Source: G965215055 sp965215055
Lineage (GTDB): Bacteria > Pseudomonadota > Gammaproteobacteria > UBA4575
DNA: 64,000 nucleotides
NCBI GenBank assembly: GCA_965215055.1
Contig: OZ244046.1
Location: 1,240,001 to 1,304,000, forward strand
Direction of reading: 5' to 3'
The notes beneath the pieces are model-generated. The model was not told the DNA's origin. It worked only from the letters and a program-made list of their open reading frames with translations, and searched no databases. The position numbers and the translations under genes were made by a program. Below, piece after piece: positions 26,175-34,415 of the stretch; position 1 is the first letter of the stretch, and each line of letters starts with the position of its first letter.

Positions 26175-27962
26175 ATGTGTGGTATTTGTGGAGAATTGCG
26201 CCTCGACGGCAGTGTGTCTCGTGCAGAGACTATTAAGCGAATGCTTATGCCGCTGCAACGGCGTGGCCCCGACCATGAAGGCACTCTTTTTCTCAATGCC
26301 ATTGGTTTGGGTCATCGGCGCCTGTCAATTATTGACCTGTCGGCAAATGCCAATCAACCCATGATGAACGCCGAATCAGGGCACAGCATCGTTTTCAATG
26401 GCACGATTTACAATTACCCGGAACTGCGCAAGGAATTGATACTGCTTGGTCACGCTTTTCATTCTACTGGGGATACCGAAGTCATACTCAAAGCCTATGC
26501 GCAATGGGGTCGATCCAGCGTCGAAAAATTACTTGGTATGTTTGCCTTTGCAATTTGGGACGAGAACAGAAAGGAACTATTTCTGGCACGTGACCGACTA
26601 GGCATCAAGCCACTTTACTACACGCAAACCGAACGTTTTTTCCGCTTCGCATCCACTTCACAAGCATTGCTTGCTGCAGGTGAAATAGACACGAATATTG
26701 ATGTCGTTGGGCTGCATCATCATTTTACGCTGCATGCTGTTGTACCTGCACCCACTACCATATTGAGGGGGCTCAAAAAACTCCCGCCGGCGCATACTAT
26801 GTTGATCGGAGAGAACGGGCAAAACACCGTGCGACGATATTGGCGATTACGCGCTGATAAAACGGATGCAACCAAAAGCGAACAAGAATGGCAGCATGAC
26901 ATTCAAACTGCTTTGAGCGTGGCAGTTGAAAGGAGGCTGCGAATTGCAGACGTGCCGGTTGGAGTGTTGTTGTCGGGTGGTCTGGATTCAAGCTTGCTGG
27001 TTGGCCTGTTAGCAAAAGCGGGAGGTAAAAGTATATCGACCTACTCGGTCGGCTTTGAAGATCAGCCTGAGGAGCAGGGGAACGAGTTTAAGTATTCTGA
27101 CGCAGTAGCCGAGCGATTTGCTACCGATCATCATAAGTTTCATATTAATAATGATGAGGTGTTAGTACGCCTGCCGGACGCTGTTGATCAGATGGCTGAG
27201 CCCATGGTAGGACAGGACGCCATTGCGTTTTATCTGCTGTCTGAACAGGTCAGTCGGTACGTATCCGTGGTACAGTCTGGACAGGGTGCTGACGAGGTGT
27301 TCGGTGGTTATTTCTGGTATCCGCTGATACAGGCAGAGGAAGCTTTTTGTACGCAGAGTTTTGCCAGACACTATTTTGATCGTGATCACACTGAAATGTG
27401 TGCCATGATAAATGAGGATTTTATCGGCGACGATTTCACTTCGAATACAGTTGCGCGGTTACTGAACGAGGCGAGTACAGAAAAACTTATCGATGCAGTT
27501 TTACACATGGATGCAACCACATTGGTCGTTGATGATCCGGTCAAGCGCGTCGATAACATGACTATGGCACATGGTCTGGAGGCAAGAGTGCCTTTCCTAG
27601 ATCATGAATTGGTCGAGTTGGCGATGCAAATGCCGGTAAAGTACAAGCTTGCAGATGGAGGTAAATACATAATTAAAAAAATAGCACGAGGTTTATTGCC
27701 GGACGAGGTCATCGAACGTAAAAAAGGCTATTTTCCCATGCCTGCCCTGAAATACGTGAGAGGGGAGTTTTTCGAATTTATGCAGCGGGTTCTGTATTCC
27801 ACCCGTTGTCGGCAACGTGGGCTGTTCCGGCGTTGCTACGTTGATAAATTACTACAAAACCCTGGTGGCTACATGACGCCGTTACGAGGTAGCAAATTGT
27901 GGCATCTGGCACTTTTGGAACTATGGTTGCAGCGTAACGTGGATGAGCGTCTTGCCACGTAG
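26175..27962 (+). CDS. asnO: N-acetylglutaminylglutamine amide synthetase-type asparagine synthetase homologue
   Basis: A 595-residue class II glutamine amidotransferase fused to an asparagine-synthetase-like ATP-pyrophosphatase domain. Cys2 (MCGICGEL) is the glutaminase nucleophile and LLSGGLDSSLL is the PP-loop. Segments such as FNGTIYNYPELR, HAVVPAP, MAEPMVGQDAIAFYLLS, VVQSGQGADEVFGGY, KKGYFPMPALKYVRG and TPLRGSKLWHL agree with my memory of the Pseudomonas aeruginosa enzyme that makes the osmoprotectant NAGGN, better than with E. coli AsnB. NAGGN synthesis also needs a GNAT-domain synthetase (Ngg), which is not adjacent. It is coupled to hyuB upstream and followed by grxD. General asparagine synthetase is the alternative. 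Confidence 0.8.
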   Translation: MCGICGELRLDGSVSRAETIKRMLMPLQRRGPDHEGTLFLNAIGLGHRRLSIIDLSANANQPMMNAESGHSIVFNGTIYNYPELRKELILLGHAFHSTGDTEVILKAYAQWGRSSVEKLLGMFAFAIWDENRKELFLARDRLGIKPLYYTQTERFFRFASTSQALLAAGEIDTNIDVVGLHHHFTLHAVVPAPTTILRGLKKLPPAHTMLIGENGQNTVRRYWRLRADKTDATKSEQEWQHDIQTALSVAVERRLRIADVPVGVLLSGGLDSSLLVGLLAKAGGKSISTYSVGFEDQPEEQGNEFKYSDAVAERFATDHHKFHINNDEVLVRLPDAVDQMAEPMVGQDAIAFYLLSEQVSRYVSVVQSGQGADEVFGGYFWYPLIQAEEAFCTQSFARHYFDRDHTEMCAMINEDFIGDDFTSNTVARLLNEASTEKLIDAVLHMDATTLVVDDPVKRVDNMTMAHGLEARVPFLDHELVELAMQMPVKYKLADGGKYIIKKIARGLLPDEVIERKKGYFPMPALKYVRGEFFEFMQRVLYSTRCRQRGLFRRCYVDKLLQNPGGYMTPLRGSKLWHLALLELWLQRNVDERLAT

Positions 27963-28014
27963 CCGTCGCACGGTACAATATCACCCGGATGTAATATTTC
28001 AGGAGTTATTCACA

Positions 28015-28359
28015 ATGGATGTATTAGATCGAATCAAAAAACAGGTGGAATCCAACGCGGTGGTCCTCTATATGAAGGGGACTCCACAGATGCCGCAGTG
28101 CGGTTTTTCCAGTCGCACAGCGGAGGCACTCAAGTCCTGTGGCCATGAATTTGCCTACGTGAACGTATTGATGGACCCGGAAATCTTTGAAAACTTGCCA
28201 CGTTACGCCGATTGGCCTACTTTCCCTCAGCTTTATATTGATGGTGAGCTTGTTGGTGGATGTGATATCACCCTGGAATTACACGAAAAGGGTGAACTGC
28301 AAAAAATGGTGGCGGAAGCAGCAAAGGATGAAAAGAAGGCTTCCAAAGAAGCTACATAG
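28015..28359 (+). CDS. grxD: Monothiol glutaredoxin, CGFS type
   Basis: A 114-residue monothiol glutaredoxin that carries [2Fe-2S] clusters with glutathione and BolA-type partners. The active site PQCGFSSRT and GTPQMPQC are diagnostic, with the glutathione contacts WPTFPQLYIDGELVGG. The start is set by AGGAG eight bases before the ATG; the open frame extends upstream but is not family sequence. It lies 52 bases after the amidotransferase gene. Convergent with rnt. Confidence 0.95.
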   Translation: MDVLDRIKKQVESNAVVLYMKGTPQMPQCGFSSRTAEALKSCGHEFAYVNVLMDPEIFENLPRYADWPTFPQLYIDGELVGGCDITLELHEKGELQKMVAEAAKDEKKASKEAT

Positions 28360-28406
28360 TCAAATTCTTTTTTGCAGCTTGTTTTTCAGTATATAGGATA
28401 GCAACT

Positions 28407-29033
28407 TCATTCTTGCAACTGGTGCCACTTGTTCAACACGTTACAGAATACCGCGGCGGTTTTCTCAGCGTCGTATACAGCGGAATGCGCGCTGCTGTTT
28501 TCCCATTCCATATCGGCAGCTTCGGCAATTCTTGATAACACCGTTTGACCATAGGCGAGTGCACCTAGCGTAACTGTGTCGAGGCTGCTGAAGGGGTGAA
28601 AAGGGTTATTTTTTATCCTGGCGCGTGCTACTGCGGCATTGATGAAACCCAGATCAAAGGCTGCATTGTGACCAACCAGAATTGCCCGATTGCATTTATT
28701 CAGTTTTACGTGTTGGCGAATTGCCACAAATACTTTTTTCAGGGCATCTTTTTCGGACAGGGCGATTCTCAAGGGGTGAAAAGGGTCAATCCCATTCACT
28801 TCCAGGGAGGCAGGTTCCAGGTTTGCACCTTCAAATGGTTTGACGTGAGTGGAGACGGTGTTGTGGCAAATAAATTTTTTCTCTTTGTTTATGCTGATCA
28901 GCACTGCAGCGATTTCCAGCAATGCATCTGTACTTGCATTAAAGCCACCCGTTTCAACATCGATCACTACCGGACAAAAGCCACGGAATCGCTCGCCAAT
29001 CGGAATTAAATTTTGCTGGTTTTCGGTTTCCAT
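28407..29033 (-). CDS. rnt: Ribonuclease T
   Basis: A 208-residue DEDD-family 3'-5' exoribonuclease that trims tRNA and other stable RNA 3' ends, acting as a dimer. Exo motifs are VIDVETGGF (Asp, Glu), HNAAFDLGF (Asp) and HSAVYDAEKTA (His, Asp). The segment NPFHPFSSLDT is a family mark. The start has no strong ribosome binding site. Divergent from argG. Confidence 0.95.
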   Translation of the reverse strand: METENQQNLIPIGERFRGFCPVVIDVETGGFNASTDALLEIAAVLISINKEKKFICHNTVSTHVKPFEGANLEPASLEVNGIDPFHPLRIALSEKDALKKVFVAIRQHVKLNKCNRAILVGHNAAFDLGFINAAVARARIKNNPFHPFSSLDTVTLGALAYGQTVLSRIAEAADMEWENSSAHSAVYDAEKTAAVFCNVLNKWHQLQE

Positions 29034-29114
29034 GGGCTATTTGTCATATTAAGGCTTGGTTTCAAGCTATAATCCGGGAAAAATCAAATTTGTAACAAGT
29101 ATCTGGCTCATACT

Positions 29115-30335
29115 GTGTCATCGGTTCAAAAAATTGTCCTCGCCTACTCAGGTGGCTTGGATACCTCTGTCATTTTAAGGTGGTTGCAGGAAACCTACCA
29201 CTGTGAGGTAGTCACGTTCACCGCAGACATTGGCCAAGGTGAAGAAGTTGAGCCTGCGCGCAAAAAGGCAAAAGCTTTGGGAGTAAGCGAGATTTATGTT
29301 GAAGACCTGAAGGAAGAGTTCGTGAGTGAGTTTGTCTACCCCATGTTTCGTGCCAATGCAATCTATGAGGGAGAGTATTTACTGGGTACTGCAATTGCAA
29401 GGCCATTGATTGCAAGACGTTTAGTGGAAATCGCTAAAGAAACGGGTGCCGATGCAGTCTCTCATGGTGCTACTGGCAAGGGCAATGATCAGGTACGTTT
29501 CGAATTGGGCATATATGCGCATAATCCCGATATTACAATCATTGCGCCCTGGCGGGAATGGCAACTTGATTCCCGTCAGAAATTATTGGCCTATGCAGAG
29601 AAAAACAACATTACAATAGAACAAAAGCACGGTAGTCAGTCTCCGTATTCAATGGATGCAAATTTGCTCCACATCTCTTATGAAGGCGCCCGGTTGGAAG
29701 ACCCTTGGGAAGAGCCGGATGAAGATATGTGGAAGCTTACCTGTGCGCCTGAGCAGGCACCTGAGCTACCGACGTACTTGGAAATCGGTTTCGAACAAGG
29801 GGATGCCGTACATTTGAATGGCGAGCCCAAGAGTCCAGCGCAATTATTGAAGGACTTGAACGTACTTGCCGGCGAACACGGTGTGGGTAGAAAGGATATT
29901 GTTGAAAATCGCTACGTTGGCATGAAGTCGCGCGGCTGCTATGAAACTCCGGGTGGTGCGGTGCTGCTCAAGGCGCATCGTGCAGTGGAATCGATTACGC
30001 TTGACCGGGAACAGGCACACCTGAAGGATGAGATTATGCCACGTTACGCGCAATTGATTTACAATGGTTACTGGTGGAGTCCAGAACGCCTAGCCTTGCA
30101 AAAATTAATTGACGCGACCCAAATAAATGTGACTGGCACCGCGCGTCTCAAGCTGTATAAAGGCAACGTAAGCGTGGTGGGACGCAAGTCAGAAAAAAAC
30201 AGCCTGTTTGACTCGGGTATGGCGACTTTTGAAGATGACGCTGGCGTTTATAATCAAAAAGATGCGGAAGGCTTTATAAAATTAAATGCCTTGCGTATGC
30301 GAATTGCGGTAAAATCCCTCAGCCGACAACATTAA
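29115..30335 (+). CDS. argG: Argininosuccinate synthase
   Basis: A 406-residue enzyme joining citrulline and aspartate with ATP hydrolysis to AMP. The PP-loop AYSGGLDTSVI is at the N terminus, GATGKGNDQVRFE and SPYSMDANLLH follow, and the length is typical. The start is taken as GTG at 29115, just ahead of the conserved sequence, without an evident ribosome binding site. A TATAAT lies at 29068-29073 with only a weak -35. mlaA follows 15 bases downstream. Confidence 0.97.
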   Translation: MSSVQKIVLAYSGGLDTSVILRWLQETYHCEVVTFTADIGQGEEVEPARKKAKALGVSEIYVEDLKEEFVSEFVYPMFRANAIYEGEYLLGTAIARPLIARRLVEIAKETGADAVSHGATGKGNDQVRFELGIYAHNPDITIIAPWREWQLDSRQKLLAYAEKNNITIEQKHGSQSPYSMDANLLHISYEGARLEDPWEEPDEDMWKLTCAPEQAPELPTYLEIGFEQGDAVHLNGEPKSPAQLLKDLNVLAGEHGVGRKDIVENRYVGMKSRGCYETPGGAVLLKAHRAVESITLDREQAHLKDEIMPRYAQLIYNGYWWSPERLALQKLIDATQINVTGTARLKLYKGNVSVVGRKSEKNSLFDSGMATFEDDAGVYNQKDAEGFIKLNALRMRIAVKSLSRQH

Positions 30336-30350
30336 ACGGACTTAAAGTTC

Positions 30351-31115
30351 ATGTGCGTATCCCTTGTGACAAAAAGGCGCACCACGCCTAGACACCTCTT
30401 TTTGCTGATGCTGATGCTGAGCGTAATGGTGAGTGGTTGTACGAGCACTCAGCAACTGTCGAGTGACCCCAGAGACCCTTGGGAGGGGTTCAACCGGGGT
30501 GTGTACGGTTTTAATGATGCCTTGGACCAAGTTTTCCTGACTCCTGTAGCGACGGGTTACCGAGCCGTGGCGCCGGAGTTTGTTGAAACAGGCGTGAGCA
30601 ATTTCTTTGCAAATATCAATGACATTGGTGTCGCGTTGAATAACGCTTTGCAGTTCAAGTTTCTCGATGCAGCCTCCGACATAGGACGTGTTCTTGTTAA
30701 TTCCACAGTAGGGCTGCTGGGGTTTGTTGACGTAGCCAGTCATATGGGGCTGCAAAAACATGAAGAAGACTTTGGTCAGACGCTTGGCTATTGGGGAGTG
30801 GGTAGCGGCCCCTACGTGGTATTGCCCTTTTTTGGTCCCAGTAACCTGCGTGATACCCCCGGCAAAGCGGTAGACATGGTGTTATGGCCGCTGAATCAGG
30901 CTGATATCAAAACTTCGGAGAGAAACGGTTTTTTTGTATTGAATGCTGTTAGCAAACGCGCAGAGCTGATGCAGCTTGAGGAAAAAACCGAAGAGCTCAT
31001 TCGTGACCGTTATGTATTTATTCGAGATGCATACTTGGCTCGTCGTGAGTTTTTGGTTAATGATGGCGAAGTTTCGGTGGACGTTGATTTTTATGAAGAG
31101 TCGGAAGACAAGTGA
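30351..31115 (+). CDS. mlaA: MlaA (VacJ) lipoprotein of outer-membrane lipid asymmetry
   Basis: A 254-residue outer-membrane lipoprotein that removes misplaced phospholipids from the outer leaflet together with porins and the Mla transport chain. An N-terminal signal ends in the lipobox VSGC (Cys30). The family sequence DPWEGFNRGVYGFND, the NDIGVALNNALQ region and GPYVVLPFFGPSNLRDTPG are clear. The other mla genes are not in this window. It lies 15 bases after argG and 62 bases before an unrecognised gene. Confidence 0.95.
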   Translation: MCVSLVTKRRTTPRHLFLLMLMLSVMVSGCTSTQQLSSDPRDPWEGFNRGVYGFNDALDQVFLTPVATGYRAVAPEFVETGVSNFFANINDIGVALNNALQFKFLDAASDIGRVLVNSTVGLLGFVDVASHMGLQKHEEDFGQTLGYWGVGSGPYVVLPFFGPSNLRDTPGKAVDMVLWPLNQADIKTSERNGFFVLNAVSKRAELMQLEEKTEELIRDRYVFIRDAYLARREFLVNDGEVSVDVDFYEESEDK

Positions 31116-31177
31116 TGTTTACTAAAAGAGTGGACATGTGAGTTTTATGAAAAGAAGAATAGTATTCGATCAATCTC

Positions 31178-32002
31178 GTGGGCAAATGTATCGTCTGCGA
31201 TAGATCTGCAGGCCCGTTCTATTCTTTACACAAGACCTGCTACCAGGCGTATCAGGATGTCCGCGGCGATCTGCAGCGAATATTTTCCGAATCGATTGAA
31301 TCTGCCGTAAAGGCAGAAGAGTTGGCCGAAGCATTATATGGTTGTCGTCCGGCCTCCCCGTTTTCACTTCGCCAGTTTGAAAATTTAATAATTCGTACGT
31401 GGCAGGAACAAGCCGGACAAATCGTAAGAAGCAAATCACTCGACCACAGACATGCAAATTATTTGCTTGCCGTTGCGCCGGTTTTGGCAATTGAAGATAA
31501 AGACGTAGAACCGCATTTATTTCAAAGACTTGCAAATATCCAGCACCTTGAACGCATCAATCAAGGGAAACCTGCCTTGAAAATTTTTACGGCTCTTGAT
31601 GATGGGATAGATTTGGCGCCTGACGAGGCCGTGATTTGGGTATTTGAAGATGTAATGAAGGCAGAGCAGCAACAAAGCAGGGCCGAGAATCAACAATGGA
31701 GTATATTCCAGTCTATATTGAATGGTCTATTCAATAAATCACGCTATAAGGATAAGGAGCTAAGGATAAAAGTCGAAGCTGCCGGCAACTTGGCGATTAC
31801 CAACCAGAGTCTCTACTACGTTACCAAAGGAAAAGTCACAGAGATTTGCTTGGCGGACATCTACTCCATTACGCCGATGAAAGACGGAGTACGCATACAA
31901 ACCACACAAAGGGATACTACCCCCGACACCTATATTACGGGGGACGGTCGTTTTACGTATGCATTGTTATGCCATGCCAAGGGGAAAAAGTTGACGAACT
32001 AA
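31178..32002 (+). CDS. Unrecognised protein: N-terminal zinc knuckle, helical middle, PH-like C terminus
   Basis: A 274-residue cytoplasmic protein I cannot assign. Residues 4-21 hold Cys4, Cys7, His18 and Cys21, a plausible treble-clef or zinc-knuckle site. Residues 25-190 look largely helical, rich in Glu, Gln and Ala. From about 195 onward the pattern AAGNLAITNQSLYYVT...DIYSITPMKDGVRIQT resembles a bacterial PH/GRAM-like beta fold. No signal peptide or membrane helix is seen. The start is a GTG without a clear ribosome binding site; no other start fits upstream of the cysteines. It may be read through from argG-mlaA. Confidence 0.7.
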   Translation: MGKCIVCDRSAGPFYSLHKTCYQAYQDVRGDLQRIFSESIESAVKAEELAEALYGCRPASPFSLRQFENLIIRTWQEQAGQIVRSKSLDHRHANYLLAVAPVLAIEDKDVEPHLFQRLANIQHLERINQGKPALKIFTALDDGIDLAPDEAVIWVFEDVMKAEQQQSRAENQQWSIFQSILNGLFNKSRYKDKELRIKVEAAGNLAITNQSLYYVTKGKVTEICLADIYSITPMKDGVRIQTTQRDTTPDTYITGDGRFTYALLCHAKGKKLTN

Positions 32003-32159
32003 CTGCTAAGCCTTTGGATAAGATTAGGGGTGCTTCCAAGAGGTTTGCAACTCCTGGATATGCTTGTTGTGACTAAGTTTTGGTCCTGTCGGTGCCCCGC
32101 TTATTTGAGCACTAGCGTAATCCCGGTATTACGACGGATTAGACACATAAATTGGTACC

Positions 32160-32318
32160 CTAACCGCAAAATATCTTTTTTAGCCAGCCAACAAAGCCGC
32201 TACTGGGTTGTACAGGTTGTGTTTCTTGTTGTGCAGGTTGTCCGTTTTCGGACTGTTTTCCATGAATAGCATCATAATGCCGCCGCAACACGGAATCTGT
32301 GGGAATGGTATCGCTCAT
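32160..32318 (-). CDS. Small 52-residue protein with strong ribosome binding site
   Basis: An ATG at 32318 opens a 52-codon frame ending in TAG. It is preceded by AAAGGAGGGG (32324-32333), one of the strongest ribosome binding sites in the window, at good spacing. The product starts MSDTIPTDSVLRRHYDAIHG, has a Gln/Pro-rich middle (about residues 21-39) and ends in GFVGWLKKIFCG, a short hydrophobic-basic helix with a penultimate Cys that might bind a membrane. I do not recognise a characterised family. It is divergent from folE and convergent with the unrecognised gene before it. Confidence 0.68.
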   Translation of the reverse strand: MSDTIPTDSVLRRHYDAIHGKQSENGQPAQQETQPVQPSSGFVGWLKKIFCG

Positions 32319-32569
32319 TATTACCCCTCCTTTCTGGATTTGCCATTATTGCAATAAAGGGAACATTATTTCCTCAAAACTCTAACACCGTTGTTACAAT
32401 GATGCACTAATTAATGACTATCTACGTTACATACGTTGGTATATTTGATTAATATGGACTCAAATGTTTCGCAGCCGTGAAATCCGGTGGTATATTTCAG
32501 TTCTGATTAGGAAAACTTTCACTATAGCGATGCTAAAGGTTTTAATCATTATGGTTTGGGAAATGAATA
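32319..32569. promoter_or_regulatory. Divergent spacer between the 52-residue gene and folE
   Basis: A 251-base AT-rich region that must hold the promoters of both genes. GGTATATTT occurs at 32438-32446 and again at 32489-32497, 51 bases apart in the same orientation. No clear -35/-10 pair, riboswitch or terminator was recognised. Confidence 0.4.
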
Positions 32570-33202
32570 ATGAATAAAAAAGCTCTTGAGATTCTCGCAG
32601 GAGGGCGGTACCTGGAAGATGCTGCAACTATGGATGGCCGCAATCGTGATGTCGAGCTTGAAGATCACGTGAGAAAGATGCTGCAGCGCATAGGTGAAAA
32701 TCCAAATCGTGAAGGTTTACTTGATACTCCAGCACGCGTTTCTGAAGCACTGCGGTTCTTGACGAGCGGTTATCAGCTTACAGTAGAGGAAGTCGTACAG
32801 GATGCCTTGTTTGAGGAATGCTGTGAGGAGATGGTGATCGTCAAGGATGTTGAGTTCTACTCTTTATGTGAGCATCACCTGCTACCTTTTTTCGGGCGTG
32901 CGCATGTCGGATATCTACCGCATGGCCGCGTGATAGGGTTGAGCAAAATCGCTCGTGTTGTTGACGTTTTTGCAAGGCGCTTGCAAGTACAGGAGAGGCT
33001 TACGATGCAAATAGCAAGCGGCTTGCTGAGTATACTCAACGCGCACGGAGTTGCCGTAGTACTTGAGGCTAGTCATTTCTGCATGGTAATGCGAGGTGTA
33101 CAAAAGCAGAACAGTAAAACCGTTACCAGTTCAATGCTTGGTGCATTTCGGGATGATTCGCGTTCCCGCTCCGAGTTTATGGAGTTAATCCGCGAATCAT
33201 AG
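32570..33202 (+). CDS. folE: GTP cyclohydrolase I (type IA)
   Basis: A 210-residue zinc enzyme converting GTP to dihydroneopterin triphosphate, the first step of folate synthesis. Zinc ligands are in SLCEHHLLPF (Cys, His) and HFCMVMRGVQKQ (Cys). PNREGLLDTPARV and GLSKIARVVDVFARRLQVQERLT are family marks. An N-terminal extension of about 25 residues precedes the core and may be partly non-conserved. Confidence 0.97.
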   Translation: MNKKALEILAGGRYLEDAATMDGRNRDVELEDHVRKMLQRIGENPNREGLLDTPARVSEALRFLTSGYQLTVEEVVQDALFEECCEEMVIVKDVEFYSLCEHHLLPFFGRAHVGYLPHGRVIGLSKIARVVDVFARRLQVQERLTMQIASGLLSILNAHGVAVVLEASHFCMVMRGVQKQNSKTVTSSMLGAFRDDSRSRSEFMELIRES

Positions 33203-33297
33203 CCCTTGTTATCCATATTACCTGTGCGGCGGTGAAAATACGGGCGACAGGTGCTCGGTGACGTTTTACTGTATTCTCAAGTGTTGGCTGGAAGGAG

Positions 33298-33597
33298 TCA
33301 GGGCAACACGTGCTTAAAAGGTTTAACGGTCACATTTTCGTAAACGCCAGCGGCAACGTAGGGGTCTGCATTTGCCCATGCCTGTGCCGATTGTAGCGAT
33401 TCAAACTCGGCGATGATCAAACTCCCTGTAAAACCCGCATCACCCGGATCAGGGCTGTCTATGGCAGGATGTGGCCCGGCGATGACTAGGCGTCCCTGGT
33501 TTTTAAGCTCATCCAGCCGCGCGATATGTAGGTCACGAACAGACTTGCGTGTGTCCAGGCTATTTGCGACGTCCTGACTGATGATTGCGTAAAGCAC
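33298..33597 (-). CDS. yciI: YciI family protein
   Basis: A 99-residue alpha/beta-barrel dimer protein closely resembling E. coli YciI: SVRDLHIARLDELKNQGRL, GPHPAIDSPDPGDAGFTGS, and FESLQSAQAWANADPYVAAG (first and last quoted to the limit). The conserved His and Asp of the family are present. The function is not established. The start is a GTG at 33597, because the family begins at this LYAI sequence; the frame continues upstream without homology. Confidence 0.92.
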   Translation of the reverse strand: MLYAIISQDVANSLDTRKSVRDLHIARLDELKNQGRLVIAGPHPAIDSPDPGDAGFTGSLIIAEFESLQSAQAWANADPYVAAGVYENVTVKPFKHVLP

Positions 33598-33741
33598 GGT
33601 ATGCGGAAAAAAGAGATTTAAAATTTTGCCGATTATACCAGTACACAAAAAAATGCGGAAGAACGTGGAATTTCGTGGAAAGTAACAGGAGTTTACTTTG
33701 TCGTATCTGGGGCATCGTCATCATTCCTGTGAAGGTAGTGT

Positions 33742-34362
33742 ATGAGTCAATATTTCGTTATTCATCCTGAGACCCCACAAAAGCGCTTGATTCGCCGCGC
33801 AGTTGAGATTATCAATCAGGGTGGCTTGATCGTGTATCCCACTGATTCCTGTTACGCGCTGGGCTGCCATATTGGTGATAAACGCGCGATGCACAAAATT
33901 CGAAAAATTCGTCAACTGGACGACAAACACCATTTTACTTTGGTATGTCGTGATCTTTCCCAGCTATCCAATTATGCCATTGTCAGTAAAAGTGCTTATC
34001 GGCTTATGAAAAGGTGCACGCCCGGGCCTTACACCTTTTTGCTGAAGGCCACGCATGAGGTGCCGCGCAGATTGCAAACGCCGAGGCGTAAGACGATTGG
34101 ACTGAGGACGCCAGATCATCCTGTCGCGTTACAGTTGTGTGAAGAATTGGGACAGCCACTAATGAGCAGTACTTTGACTCTACCGAACGCGAACGAACCA
34201 CTTTCAGACCCGTTAGTCATACGTGAACGCCTGGAGCATGAAGTGGATTTGGTGATTGATGCGGGGTATTGCGGTGTTCAGACAACGACGGTGATTGATC
34301 TGATCGCTTCGAAGCCTGTGGTCCTGCGCCAAGGCAAAGGCGACGCCGCTTGGCTGACGTGA
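33742..34362 (+). CDS. yciO: YciO/Sua5/YrdC family protein
   Basis: A 206-residue YrdC-fold protein of the YciO subgroup. The start GGLIVYPTDSCYALGCHIGD and the KHHFTLVCRDLSQLSNYA segment match YciO. The fold binds ATP and, in the TsaC relatives, makes threonylcarbamoyl-AMP for tRNA t6A; YciO itself is much weaker or different in activity. AAGG precedes the ATG by seven bases. First of a plus-strand run leading to site-2 protease, trpS and scpAB. Confidence 0.92.
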   Translation: MSQYFVIHPETPQKRLIRRAVEIINQGGLIVYPTDSCYALGCHIGDKRAMHKIRKIRQLDDKHHFTLVCRDLSQLSNYAIVSKSAYRLMKRCTPGPYTFLLKATHEVPRRLQTPRRKTIGLRTPDHPVALQLCEELGQPLMSSTLTLPNANEPLSDPLVIRERLEHEVDLVIDAGYCGVQTTTVIDLIASKPVVLRQGKGDAAWLT

Positions 34363-34415
34363 GGATAACGTCAGTTATTCAAATGCCCATGAAGCACCGC
34401 GTATAATATGCAAGG

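Noticed and set aside
28591..28786. Exact 16-base repeat (AAGGGGTGAAAAGGGT) twice, 180 bases apart, in rnt
   Set aside because: Both copies encode Pro-Phe-His-Pro in frame. The motif is expected at both places in RNase T proteins, so coding constraint explains it.
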